IMG/VR virus record: IMGVR_UViG_3300033146_000678
Coordinates: 1-33,885 of that record
Direction: 5' to 3' (one strand)
Length of the DNA stretch: 33,885 nt
Source: a virus
Shown: positions 1 to 7,381 of the stretch, piece after piece
Position numbering within the stretch: position 1 is the first letter of the stretch
Layout: each line of letters starts with the position of its first letter
Translations under genes and position numbers: made by a program
The notes under the pieces: generated by a model
Seen by the model: the letters and a program-made list of their open reading frames with translations, nothing else
What the model was told of the DNA's origin: nothing
Database searches by the model: none

Positions 1-1
1 A

Positions 2-115
2 ATGACAATAGTTGAAATAGCTATATGCACGAACACAATTTGCCAGCTTTTCTGGTTTAGCTGGGTTATATATAACCATTACAAGAGTGATCATAAAGGA
101 GAAGAAGATGAATAA
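2..115 (+). CDS. Small putative membrane peptide (37 aa), possibly the 3' end of a longer gene
   Basis: An open frame starts with ATG at the very left edge and ends in TAA at 113-115, overlapping the next gene by 8 bases, as many neighbours do. The peptide has a hydrophobic, tryptophan- and isoleucine-rich stretch (about residues 3-24) followed by a charged, acidic tail, the pattern of a single-pass small membrane protein. The upstream ribosome binding site would lie outside the window, so neither the start nor completeness can be judged. No family is recognised. It could also be a chance frame. Confidence 0.35.
   Translation: MTIVEIAICTNTICQLFWFSWVIYNHYKSDHKGEEDE
64..77. repeat. 14-bp perfect palindrome upstream of the first full gene
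   Basis: GGTTATATATAACC reads the same on both strands and lies 30 bases before the ATG at 108. It could be an operator for a dimeric regulator or a weak hairpin. It also lies inside the small frame at 2-115, so a coding explanation is possible. No function is assigned. Confidence 0.35.
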
Positions 116-557
116 AACACTAAATGATAAAGAATATGCTACTGGTATTATAATTGGTTCATTTATTTCCTATCTACTTAGCCTTACAGATAAAGAACAA
201 CAAATAAAAGCTTCTAGTATTAGATTAAGAGATAAGCTCTTAAAAGTAACCAGAGCAGCCAAGGATGAACATTTAGTTGAATTAGCTAATAGAACTTGGG
301 GTAATGTACTTACAAAACATAAAGATGATAACCTATGTATATCACCTGCAATAGTTATAGAAACACTATACTTTAGCTTTATAGATATAATGAATACACT
401 CTATGGCAATGAACTTGGGAATCTAGTTTGTCGCTATGTAGAGAAGCAGAGTGTAGGAAATATAAATGATTATACTAAAGATAGTTATACAACTGCTGAT
501 AGTTTAAAAGATGCACTCAGAAAAGTAATATTTGAGGAATATAAAAATAATGGATGA
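108..557 (+). CDS. Hypothetical protein (149 aa)
   Basis: The start at ATG 108 is preferred because AAAGGAGAAGAAG lies directly before it; an upstream GTG at 87 has no such signal. The protein is mostly helical by composition, with no signal peptide and no motif I recognise. It begins with a polar segment, followed by a short hydrophobic stretch (around residues 15-27) that is too weak to call a membrane segment. The gene overlaps the following small gene by 8 bases, so they are probably translated together. Function unknown. Confidence 0.75.
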   Translation: MNKTLNDKEYATGIIIGSFISYLLSLTDKEQQIKASSIRLRDKLLKVTRAAKDEHLVELANRTWGNVLTKHKDDNLCISPAIVIETLYFSFIDIMNTLYGNELGNLVCRYVEKQSVGNINDYTKDSYTTADSLKDALRKVIFEEYKNNG

Positions 558-690
558 AGTAATATTAACACCAAATGATATGAGATTGTTATTAGAAGTT
601 GTAAGTGATAATAAAGATAAATATCCAGCTTTGGATAATTTATATGAGAAGCTTCTTGATATAGTAGAATTAGTATGTGAAGAAGATTAA
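550..690 (+). CDS. Small acidic hypothetical protein (46 aa)
   Basis: ATG at 550 lies inside the end of the preceding gene and the frame runs to TAA at 688-690. The product is short, acidic and leucine-rich, and looks like two amphipathic helices. It fills the gap before the gene at 712 and its codon use matches its neighbours, which supports a real coupled gene. No family is recognised. Confidence 0.55.
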   Translation: MDEVILTPNDMRLLLEVVSDNKDKYPALDNLYEKLLDIVELVCEED

Positions 691-711
691 TGTATTTAAG
701 GAGTACAAGAA

Positions 712-1149
712 ATGAAAAAATTATATGCTAAACATTTTGAATTAAATTTTCCTGATAGAGCAAGTGCTAGCCGATTCTATATGATAAGTAAAGAACTAGG
801 TCTTCATCAAATAACTACCTTAATTACGAGTGATAACAAAAGATTTCGTAAGCCTGTTAATTATGTTTATCTTGAAGAAGCTATTGAATTAGCTAATAAA
901 AAAATAAAAAGAGCTATAGTACCTAGAGTTAAAAAAGCTTGGATAAATATGTTAGAAAGATTAAATTATATAAATGATAATTATTTTGAAGCTTATGAAG
1001 AAACAGTAGAAGCTAAAAAATATATATATAAAGAGCCTAATGAAAATTTTATAACTAGAAGAGCTTTAAATTATACTCTTAAAAAAATGAGACAACAACA
1101 ATTTTTAAAAAAATGGAATATGTGTAAAGATAAAATGTTTCATACTTAA
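712..1149 (+). CDS. Basic hypothetical protein (145 aa)
   Basis: The start ATG is preceded by TTTAAGGAGTACAAGA, a good ribosome binding site. The product is strongly basic (many Lys and Arg, especially in the C-terminal half) and rich in aromatic residues, and it appears largely helical. That composition would suit nucleic-acid binding, but no motif supports this. It ends 14 bases before the helicase gene, so both probably share a transcript. Family not recognised. Confidence 0.7.
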   Translation: MKKLYAKHFELNFPDRASASRFYMISKELGLHQITTLITSDNKRFRKPVNYVYLEEAIELANKKIKRAIVPRVKKAWINMLERLNYINDNYFEAYEETVEAKKYIYKEPNENFITRRALNYTLKKMRQQQFLKKWNMCKDKMFHT

Positions 1150-1163
1150 ATTAAAGGAGTTAA

Positions 1164-3029
1164 ATGAAATATAAATTAACAAAAGAACAACAAAATATTC
1201 TTACAACATTAGAAACAGAACCTATTGTAGCAGTAGATGCAAAAGCAGGTTGTGGTAAAACAGCAACTAGTTTACTTACAGTAGACCATTTTAAACCTAG
1301 AAAAGGTTTTTATACTGCATATAATAAATCTATAGTTGTAGAGGCTCAAGAGAAATTTCCATCTAATATGGAATGTAAAACTAAACATGCGTTTGCATTA
1401 AGTTGGATTAAACCTAAAAATAGAATAGAAGATTTTACTTATTTATGTATAAAAGAAAAACTATCATACCCTTCTAAGAAACAAATTATAGATGTAATGG
1501 ATTCTTTTTTCTTATCAAATTCTACTGATATGGAAGATTTTATTAGTATTTTAGAAGATCCTGCTTTAGAAAAATTAGCTATAAAATATATAAATAAAAT
1601 GTTAGAAGATGAAATTCCTCCTACTTTTAATTTCTTGCTTAAATATTTACATTTATTATTAGATCAAAAAATTATTAAAATTGAATATGATTTAATGATC
1701 TTAGATGAATGTTTACCTAAATATATGATGGTAGCTACTAGTACTGGAGATAGGTCTATTAAAGCTATTTACAACTCTTTAATAAGAAATGAAGAAGTTT
1801 TAGTTAAATCTTTAAACCACCAAAACGGTAATTTCGAATATAAAAGAGCTTTAAACCCTTTGAAATCTAAAGATAGAGAAACATTAAGAATATCAACAAA
1901 AGGTTTAAATAAACTAGATTGTACACCTAACCATAAAATACTTACTCAAAGAGGTTATGTACAAGCTGCAGATCTTTTAGTAGGAAAAGATTACATAATA
2001 TTAGATTCATCTATTAATCAAAAAATTAAAAATATCTTTACTAAAGATCAATCCCAGGTAATACCTGATAGTTATTTAGAAAGCGATAATATAGTTACTT
2101 GTATAGAAACTATAGGGAAACATACGGTATATGATTTTGAAGTAGAAGATAATCATAATTTTTTAACCAGTAAATCTAAAAATGCTACTAAAACGGTGGT
2201 GCATAACTGTCAAGATACAACTGCAGTATTTTATGAAATTTTTAAATTAATTAAAGCAGATCGTAAACTTATAGTAGGAGACCCTTTTCAAAATATTTAT
2301 GGTTTTATGAATACTGTAAATGCTTTTAATTTACTAGAAGATATACCAGTATTACCATTAACAAAAACATTTAGATGTTCTACTAAAATAGCTAAAAGAG
2401 TAGAAAATTTTGGTAAAAAACATTTAAATAAAGATTTTAAATATAAAGGTACTGATACTGAAATTATTGATGATACAGTTGCTTTTATAGGTAGAACAAA
2501 TGGATCTATATTAATGCGTTTACAAGAATTACAAGAAGAAGGTAAATCTTTCTCTCTTACAAGACCTGTAAAAGAAATTTTTGCATTACCTATGGCTTTA
2601 GCTAATGTTACAGCAGGTAGAGAAGTTTTTCATAAAAAATATAAATATTTAGAAGGTGAATTTAAACGATATACTATGTCAGGTATGAAAGGTTTTTATT
2701 CTTATTTACTTAAATATGTAGAAGATGAAGAACTTCATTCTTGTATAAAATTTATGAATAAGATTAGAGAAAAAAATATTAATATTTTTCAACTAAAAAA
2801 AGACGCAGAAAGCATGACAGCTAATCCAAAAATTTGGGTAGTTACCGCACATAGTTTTAAAGGAAGAGAAGTAGGAACTGTTATTATTGAAGATTCTCTT
2901 AATAAATCTGTAAATAAAATTATAGAAAAAGGAGGACCTGAAAGTATACAGGACCAAGAAGAACTTAATTTAGGTTATGTAGCTTGTACCAGAGCTAAAC
3001 ATACCTTATTAAACTGTAGATTTTTATAA
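1164..3029 (+). CDS. UvrD-type superfamily 1 DNA helicase interrupted by a mini-intein
   Basis: An ATP-dependent DNA helicase expected to act in phage replication or recombination. Helicase motifs appear in order: Walker A (AGCGKT, residues 28-33), Walker B split between LDE (180-182) and CQD (349-351), motif III with VGDPFQNIYG (371-380), a TFRCS segment like motif IV, a TAHSFKG segment like motif V, and VACTRAKH near the C terminus, the classic motif VI. The inserted residues 183-348 are an intein (separate entry); removing it leaves about 455 residues and restores a DECQD Walker B box. The start has the site TTAAAGGAG. N4-like phages carry a helicase in this part of the genome. The SF1A class is confident; the direct role is inferred. 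Confidence 0.93.
   Translation: MKYKLTKEQQNILTTLETEPIVAVDAKAGCGKTATSLLTVDHFKPRKGFYTAYNKSIVVEAQEKFPSNMECKTKHAFALSWIKPKNRIEDFTYLCIKEKLSYPSKKQIIDVMDSFFLSNSTDMEDFISILEDPALEKLAIKYINKMLEDEIPPTFNFLLKYLHLLLDQKIIKIEYDLMILDECLPKYMMVATSTGDRSIKAIYNSLIRNEEVLVKSLNHQNGNFEYKRALNPLKSKDRETLRISTKGLNKLDCTPNHKILTQRGYVQAADLLVGKDYIILDSSINQKIKNIFTKDQSQVIPDSYLESDNIVTCIETIGKHTVYDFEVEDNHNFLTSKSKNATKTVVHNCQDTTAVFYEIFKLIKADRKLIVGDPFQNIYGFMNTVNAFNLLEDIPVLPLTKTFRCSTKIAKRVENFGKKHLNKDFKYKGTDTEIIDDTVAFIGRTNGSILMRLQELQEEGKSFSLTRPVKEIFALPMALANVTAGREVFHKKYKYLEGEFKRYTMSGMKGFYSYLLKYVEDEELHSCIKFMNKIREKNINIFQLKKDAESMTANPKIWVVTAHSFKGREVGTVIIEDSLNKSVNKIIEKGGPESIQDQEELNLGYVACTRAKHTLLNCRFL
1710..2207 (+). other. Mini-intein without a homing endonuclease, inserted in the helicase Walker B motif
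   Basis: This segment encodes helicase residues 183-348 (166 aa). It begins with Cys183 and ends with His347-Asn348, and the following extein residue is Cys349, the normal arrangement for class 1 protein splicing. Block B is seen as TPNH (Thr254, His257) and block F as VYDFEVEDNHNF (320s to 333). The length is that of a splicing domain alone, with no LAGLIDADG or HNH block, so it looks like a mini-intein that lost or never had its endonuclease. Because it splits the catalytic LDE/CQD box, the helicase should be inactive until it splices. Confidence 0.92.
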
Positions 3030-3073
3030 ATTACAGCATTGGATATTGCCTAACCAGACCTAAAGGAATTAAC

Positions 3074-3418
3074 ATGAAATTAAATGAAGTATTAGCATCT
3101 GAAGAATTATCAGACGCTTTAAAAATTGAGAAAATTGCAGCAATTGTAGATAAAGCTCGTGCTGCATATGGAAACTGTGAAAATGAGATTGATGAACCAG
3201 AAATAAATACTGTTTCTGGTCTACAAGATTTAGCTATGCTTTGTAATGAATCTAAATTAGCTGTTGTAGAATCTGAAATATCTAACATTAAAACAATTGC
3301 TATAGAATTTACTAAAGCATTTCAAGGTGCAAAACTAGATAAAAAAATTGAAGAACTTATTGCAATTTCTCCAATTTTAACTAATATTGCTAAAACTGTA
3401 GACTCAGAATATATCTAG
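3074..3418 (+). CDS. Hypothetical helical protein (114 aa)
   Basis: The start is supported by CCTAAAGGAATTAAC before the ATG. The product is acidic and alanine/isoleucine-rich and seems entirely alpha-helical. There are no catalytic motifs, cysteine pairs or membrane segments. It lies between the helicase and a stable hairpin, all on the plus strand. Base composition is slightly less AT-rich than its neighbours. An opposing open frame on the minus strand over the same bases is a shadow. Function unknown. Confidence 0.7.
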   Translation: MKLNEVLASEELSDALKIEKIAAIVDKARAAYGNCENEIDEPEINTVSGLQDLAMLCNESKLAVVESEISNIKTIAIEFTKAFQGAKLDKKIEELIAISPILTNIAKTVDSEYI

Positions 3419-3426
3419 AGTTTACA

Positions 3427-3446
3427 ATACCTTCTTCGGAAGGTAT
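3427..3446 (+). other. 8-bp RNA hairpin with a UUCG tetraloop
   Basis: ATACCTTC, then TTCG, then GAAGGTAT forms a perfect 8-bp stem closed by the very stable C(UUCG)G loop. It lies between two plus-strand genes, 25 bases before the next start codon. No T-run follows directly, so it is not a typical intrinsic terminator. An mRNA stability or processing element is possible. Confidence 0.6.
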
Positions 3447-3470
3447 AACTAAATTCTTAGGATTTTAATT

Positions 3471-4094
3471 ATGAAATTAACTACACCCTTTAAATTTATT
3501 AAGGAAAAACCACCTTGGGCTTCTTTATATAGCACGCTTAAAAGACATTATACTAAATCAATAGATAGATTTCAACCAGAACAAATACAAATATTATTAT
3601 TTTTTTATTTATCAGATGGTCCTTTTATAGAAAGAAAAGCAGATCTATTAAATGAAAAAGATTTAATTCATATTTTAAATAAAATGGATCTAAATGCACC
3701 TTATAAAGGCTTAAAATATAAAAAATATGAACCTTATTATTCATATTTAAAAATATATGAGCCTATTACAGAAATTCCTAAAAAGCTATTAATTACCGCA
3801 TTAGTTACTACTTCACAACCAGGAAAATTTATAAATTTTTTTGATAATATTAAATTACCTAAAGCTGTTGAAAATATAATAGAAAAAGAGGAAGGATCTA
3901 TTCTTGACTTAATAGATAAAAAAGATGTAATTCTTACTAATTTTACATCTTATATTTCACCTACAAGTAATCAAGAAATTACAAAAATTATAAATAGTAA
4001 AGAAGAATTAGCTGAAGATATATTTCATTATATTTTAAAAGGTCATTTATCTTTACCTTATTATATTTTAACTGGAGTATCTCATACAACATAA
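3471..4094 (+). CDS. Hypothetical protein (207 aa) upstream of the AAA+ ATPase
   Basis: The start follows TTCTTAGGATTTTAATT, a modest ribosome binding site. The protein is rich in lysine, tyrosine and proline, with hydrophobic patches but no clear membrane span or signal peptide. No known domain is recognised. It is followed after 19 bases by the AAA+/VWA-like pair and may belong to the same functional unit; N4-like phages often carry poorly conserved genes here. The link is only positional. Confidence 0.7.
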   Translation: MKLTTPFKFIKEKPPWASLYSTLKRHYTKSIDRFQPEQIQILLFFYLSDGPFIERKADLLNEKDLIHILNKMDLNAPYKGLKYKKYEPYYSYLKIYEPITEIPKKLLITALVTTSQPGKFINFFDNIKLPKAVENIIEKEEGSILDLIDKKDVILTNFTSYISPTSNQEITKIINSKEELAEDIFHYILKGHLSLPYYILTGVSHTT

Positions 4095-4113
4095 TAAAGG
4101 AGAAATAAGTCTT

Positions 4114-4902
4114 ATGCAACATAATAAATTTAATGAAATTCATAAACTTATAAAAAATAATATTCCTGTTTTATTGACGGGTGAAGCCGGGTCTGGAAAA
4201 ACAACTATTATTAAAAATATAGCTAAGGACTTAGATTTACCTTTTTATTCTATTGCAATGACTAAACAAACTACTTTAAACGCATTATTAGGCTTTATAT
4301 CTATAGATGGTACTTATATACCTTCACAATTACGAAAAGCAGTAGAAAATGGTGGTTTAATGTTATTAGATGAAATAGATGCAGGAGATCCTAACACATT
4401 ACTATGTTTAAATACTTTAGAAAATGGTTATTTAGCTTTTCCAGATGGTATTATACATGCTCATAAAGATTTTAGATTATGCGCAACAGCTAATCCTCAA
4501 GATGAACACAATTTTTATACTGGGAGATCTAAATTAGATGGAGCTACATTAGATAGATTTGATATAATTACTATAGAAAGAGATAAAAATTTAGAAGAAT
4601 TTCTTACTTGTGAATTAACTGTAAAACAAATACACATAATGAGAGAATTATTAATAGAAAATGGAGTATCTAATAAGATCTCAATGAGAGATAGTATAAG
4701 ATTCTTTAAACGTAAAGCTATTAATTTAGCATCTGATTATGAAAAAACTTTATTAAAAAATGACGATCTATATATACAATATAAAGAAGAGGCAGCTAAA
4801 TTAAAACCTCTTATAACAAATCAAGCAGAATGTAAAACTATAGATGAATTATGGACTACAATAAATTCCATAGCAAAACTAAATGCAAAGGAACTACAAT
4901 GA
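4114..4902 (+). CDS. AAA+ ATPase of the MoxR/CobS type (N4 gp24-like)
   Basis: A ring-forming AAA+ ATPase likely to remodel a partner protein. Walker A is GEAGSGKT (residues 23-30), Walker B LMLLDE (82-87), the sensor 1 region ATANP (124-128), and an arginine-finger-like LDRFD at 146-150. The 262-residue length is normal for phage members. The stop overlaps the next start as ATGA, so production is coupled to the VWA-like partner, the usual MoxR-VWA pairing. From memory, N4 encodes a comparable pair (gp24 and gp25) needed for middle transcription or template handling; transferring that role is an inference. The ribosome binding site AAAGGAG lies rather far from the ATG. Confidence 0.88.
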   Translation: MQHNKFNEIHKLIKNNIPVLLTGEAGSGKTTIIKNIAKDLDLPFYSIAMTKQTTLNALLGFISIDGTYIPSQLRKAVENGGLMLLDEIDAGDPNTLLCLNTLENGYLAFPDGIIHAHKDFRLCATANPQDEHNFYTGRSKLDGATLDRFDIITIERDKNLEEFLTCELTVKQIHIMRELLIENGVSNKISMRDSIRFFKRKAINLASDYEKTLLKNDDLYIQYKEEAAKLKPLITNQAECKTIDELWTTINSIAKLNAKELQ

Positions 4903-5720
4903 AATTAGATATAAAATTAAATAGACCTATCAGAGATATTTATCCAAAAGAATGGCAAAATAAAATTAATATGGTTAATTTAGATAATGCAGAATTTAGA
5001 AATTTACAACATTTTAAAAATTACTGTTCACAACTTACACAACGTAATGATATGCAATGCGGTATTTCTTATAAAGAAGCCTTAAAAGACCTATTACAAG
5101 AAAAATCTTTATTAGACCCTACTGCAGTAGATTTAATTAGAAATTTAGTTAGATCTAATTTATTAAAGAGAGGTCTTATTTCAGAAGACATTTATGAATC
5201 TTATAAATATGATATAGATGGTATAGCAATGGATGTTCAAAAAGTTATTGATGGTAATCCAGAATGTATGCTTAAACCTATGTATAGTTATACCAATTAT
5301 TTTTATGAGTTATACGTAAATATAAGTTATCCATATTCTATTTCTGATGAAACTATAAGAGAAAATGTAATAAAATTATTAGCAACAATAGAAGAACTAG
5401 AACGTCAACATATTTACATTAAAGTTACATTAGTAGATGTATCCGGATATGTAAATAATGAAAATGATCTACTTACTATTGTTCCTTTATTTTCTTATAA
5501 AGATTATAAATCAATTCAAACTATGAGTGCAATTATTAATGAAAGATTGCTACGTAAATTTATGTTTGCTATGTCTGAAGATGTTTATGGAGATACTTTG
5601 GCAAGTGGTTATGGTAAACCAATAACTTTACCAAATACTATTAATATAGGTGGAAACCTAGATGAAATAGAGTTGTTTGAAGAAATATATAATAAAGTAA
5701 TTACTCCAGGAGTTAGATAA
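4899..5720 (+). CDS. Degenerate VWA-like partner of the AAA+ ATPase (N4 gp25-like)
   Basis: The ATG at 4899 is chosen over an in-frame one at 4851 because it forms an ATGA overlap with the ATPase gene and is preceded by AAAGGAACTACA. The 273-residue product has a strand ending in TLVDVSGY (177-184) that resembles the metal-binding strand of a von Willebrand A fold, although the full DxSxS pattern is missing. The later LLRKFMFAMSEDVYG segment and an IGGNLDEIELFEEI tail look like the conserved C-terminal half of N4 gp25-type proteins. In N4 this class works with the AAA+ protein. The fold is moderately sure; the role is inferred from context. Confidence 0.65.
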   Translation: MKLDIKLNRPIRDIYPKEWQNKINMVNLDNAEFRNLQHFKNYCSQLTQRNDMQCGISYKEALKDLLQEKSLLDPTAVDLIRNLVRSNLLKRGLISEDIYESYKYDIDGIAMDVQKVIDGNPECMLKPMYSYTNYFYELYVNISYPYSISDETIRENVIKLLATIEELERQHIYIKVTLVDVSGYVNNENDLLTIVPLFSYKDYKSIQTMSAIINERLLRKFMFAMSEDVYGDTLASGYGKPITLPNTINIGGNLDEIELFEEIYNKVITPGVR

Positions 5721-6418
5721 TGAACTATAATACACAATATAAAAAATTAGTAGGTAAAATACTTGATAAAGGTGCTATACAAAAATCAAGAAATGGTAAT
5801 ACTTTATTAATTCCTCATACATGTTTTACAATTAATGCAAAAGATTGGCGATTAAATTTACGTAAAATGTATTATAAGGGTGTTAAAGCAGAATGGGATA
5901 CTCTTATGGATACAAATAATCCATTAACTAATGTTTCTCAGTTTGAAGCTAATGGTTGCCCTTATTGGAAGCTATGGGCTAAAGAAGATGGTGCATTAAA
6001 TTTAGATTATTATAATGAACTACATCCACAGTTAGAAGATGTAATAAAGAATATTAATGAAGATCCTTATAGTAGACGTCATGTAATAGATATTTGGAAC
6101 CATAATCATGTACAATCAGGAGAACTAAGTTTAGCATCTTGCTGGTATGGTTTTATTATAACAGTAATTAAAGGTGTCTTATATATGACTTGGAATCAAC
6201 GAAGTTGTGATGTAATGCTAGGTTTACCAGCAGATGTATATCTTGCTTATTTATTTTTAAATCATATAGCAGAAGAAACCGGATTTATTATGGGAAATAT
6301 TACATTTTCTATAACTAATGTTCACATTTATGAAGAACATATTCAAGGTGCTAAAGAATTATTAACTCGTACGGAAAGTAATTATAACGATCCTATAAAA
6401 TTTGAACTTAAGGCTTAA
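5720..6418 (+). CDS. Thymidylate-synthase family enzyme, probably dCMP-specific (hydroxymethylase or methylase)
   Basis: The enzyme transfers a one-carbon unit from methylene-tetrahydrofolate to C5 of a pyrimidine nucleotide. Visible family features are Arg in SRNGN near residue 24, the YWKLWAKEDG segment, the phosphate-binding SRRHV, the catalytic Cys in LASCW, the RSCDVMLGLP box, and VHIYEEH near the C terminus. Two points argue for dCMP rather than dUMP as substrate: the residue after LGLPA is Asp where thymidylate synthases have the uracil-reading Asn (E. coli N177), and the His after the catalytic Cys is replaced by Trp. At 232 residues it is close to T4 gp42 and shorter than E. coli ThyA. 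It starts on the last base of the preceding stop codon. Confidence 0.82.
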   Translation: MNYNTQYKKLVGKILDKGAIQKSRNGNTLLIPHTCFTINAKDWRLNLRKMYYKGVKAEWDTLMDTNNPLTNVSQFEANGCPYWKLWAKEDGALNLDYYNELHPQLEDVIKNINEDPYSRRHVIDIWNHNHVQSGELSLASCWYGFIITVIKGVLYMTWNQRSCDVMLGLPADVYLAYLFLNHIAEETGFIMGNITFSITNVHIYEEHIQGAKELLTRTESNYNDPIKFELKA

Positions 6419-6419
6419 T

Positions 6420-6614
6420 ATGACAATAATTGTTTTAAACTATGATGATGGTAGTATTGATATTATCGATATACCCAAAAATATTGATTTAGATGAATAT
6501 TTATTTGATACATTAGATTATAAAGAAAGTCAAATAAATTGGATGGAAATAAATATTCATTCTATAACTTTAGCTTTAGAAAAATATTTTAAAGAAAGGA
6601 GAAATAATGAATAA
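6420..6614 (+). CDS. Small acidic hypothetical protein (64 aa)
   Basis: The ATG at 6420 is preferred to an in-frame TTG at 6402, because it lies directly after the upstream stop codon and is preceded by TTAAGG. The product begins with a strand-like MTIIVLNYDDGSIDII segment and ends in a helical, charged tail. It overlaps the following zinc-ribbon gene by 8 bases. No known family can be named, although small proteins opening with this kind of strand are common in phages. Confidence 0.6.
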   Translation: MTIIVLNYDDGSIDIIDIPKNIDLDEYLFDTLDYKESQINWMEINIHSITLALEKYFKERRNNE

Positions 6615-6729
6615 AGGTTATTTTTTAATGGAATGTTGGGATTGTGGATATGAATGGAAAGTAAATTATAAACAATGTACTTGCCCAAGGTGTTCATCTG
6701 ATAATGTTTCAAATGTTTGGATAGATTAA
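6607..6729 (+). CDS. Small zinc-ribbon protein (40 aa)
   Basis: The ATG at 6607 follows AGAAAGGAGAAATA, a strong ribosome binding site, and the frame ends in TAA at 6727-6729, sharing one base with the next ATG. The peptide contains CWDCGYEW and CTCPRC, that is, two Cys pairs about 16 residues apart, the usual layout of a four-cysteine zinc ribbon. Such peptides often bind nucleic acid or proteins, but no partner can be read from the sequence. The strong start signal and packed context make it a likely real gene. Confidence 0.7.
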   Translation: MNKGYFLMECWDCGYEWKVNYKQCTCPRCSSDNVSNVWID

Positions 6730-7082
6730 TGGTAGTTTCAACAATATTATTAACTAGTGATAATTTTTATATAAATGAAGATGGTTCTCTACCAATGAGA
6801 CCTGACTTTGATAAAACATTATTAACTGCTTTAGCTAAAAATAATATAGTATCTAATGAAGGTTATAATATGCTACCACCTAGTATAAAAAGTGTAGTAA
6901 AAACATCAAATGAACAACAAGAACCAGAATTTCCTATAACTATTAGAGAAATAAATGCTTTTACAGATTTATTAATAATTGTTCGTAGTAATGAATTAAT
7001 AATAGGAGGAAAACAATTTAGATTAGATAATTTTGAATTATTAGTAAAAGATAGAAAAATTGAATTATGGAGAAGAAAATGA
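6729..7082 (+). CDS. Shortened dihydrofolate-reductase-like protein (117 aa)
   Basis: The ATG at 6729 overlaps the previous stop by one base and replaces a TTG at 6717. The N-terminal half follows the DHFR layout: a first strand, then DGSLPMRPDFDKTLL, comparable to the region holding the catalytic acid, then NNIVSNEGYNMLPPSI, comparable to the strand and P-loop-like turn of the cofactor site. Near the end LIIGGKQFRL resembles the IGGxxxY motif of DHFR. At 117 residues it is clearly shorter than the usual 155-170, so active-site parts may be lost. It sits beside the thymidylate-synthase homologue, a common DHFR position. The assignment rests on pattern reading and is tentative. Confidence 0.5.
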   Translation: MVVSTILLTSDNFYINEDGSLPMRPDFDKTLLTALAKNNIVSNEGYNMLPPSIKSVVKTSNEQQEPEFPITIREINAFTDLLIIVRSNELIIGGKQFRLDNFELLVKDRKIELWRRK

Positions 7083-7381
7083 TAGATAAATTAATAACAA
7101 AAATTGCTTTATGGCATTATAATAGAAAGATTACTATTAATGGTAATTCATTAACACAAACAGTAAAGCTAGGTGAAGAATTTGGAGAATTATGCGCAGG
7201 TATTGTACGTAAAGATAAAGGTCTAATTAAAGATTCTTTGGGAGATATGGTAGTTGTTATGGTTGCAATTGCAGAACTAGAAGATCTAACATTAGGTGAT
7301 TGTATAGAAACTGCATATAATGAAATTAAGGATAGAAAAGGCCATCTTAATGAATTTGGTAACTTTATAAAAGATGAATAG
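7079..7381 (+). CDS. MazG-like nucleoside triphosphate pyrophosphohydrolase
   Basis: The enzyme is expected to cleave a (d)NTP to the monophosphate and pyrophosphate. The ATG at 7079 is chosen over 7067: it overlaps the preceding stop as ATGA and has TGGAG upstream. The MazG metal-binding pattern is visible as GEEFGELC (ExxE helix, about residues 32-39) and DSLGDMVVVM (ExxD-type second helix, about residues 54-63). At 100 residues it is a single-domain member of the all-alpha NTP-PPase superfamily. T4's dCTPase belongs to the same superfamily, so beside a dCMP-modifying enzyme a role in supplying dCMP or removing dCTP is attractive, but substrate specificity cannot be read. Confidence 0.85.
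   Translation: MIDKLITKIALWHYNRKITINGNSLTQTVKLGEEFGELCAGIVRKDKGLIKDSLGDMVVVMVAIAELEDLTLGDCIETAYNEIKDRKGHLNEFGNFIKDE

Noticed and set aside
1164-3029. Two separate genes or a frameshifted helicase
   Set aside because: The frame is continuous and the insert has precise intein ends with intact splice residues.
3031-3288. Minus-strand open frame opposite the 114-residue gene
   Set aside because: It has no ribosome binding site, opposes a gene with one, and its composition is that of a reverse-frame shadow. The same holds for the minus-strand frames at 7117-7398, 13349-13573, 14197-14385 and 15309-15491, and for plus-strand frames inside the late block (for example 29183-29662).
4087-4128. 12-base direct repeat (CAACATAATAAA at 4087-4098 and 4117-4128) around the ATPase start
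   Set aside because: It is short, AT-rich and partly made of start- and stop-region codons; a recombination or regulatory meaning cannot be separated from chance.
5720-6418. Calling the gene an ordinary thymidylate synthase (thyA)
   Set aside because: The Asn that reads uracil is Asp, and the His next to the catalytic Cys is missing, so a plain thyA label would likely mislead.
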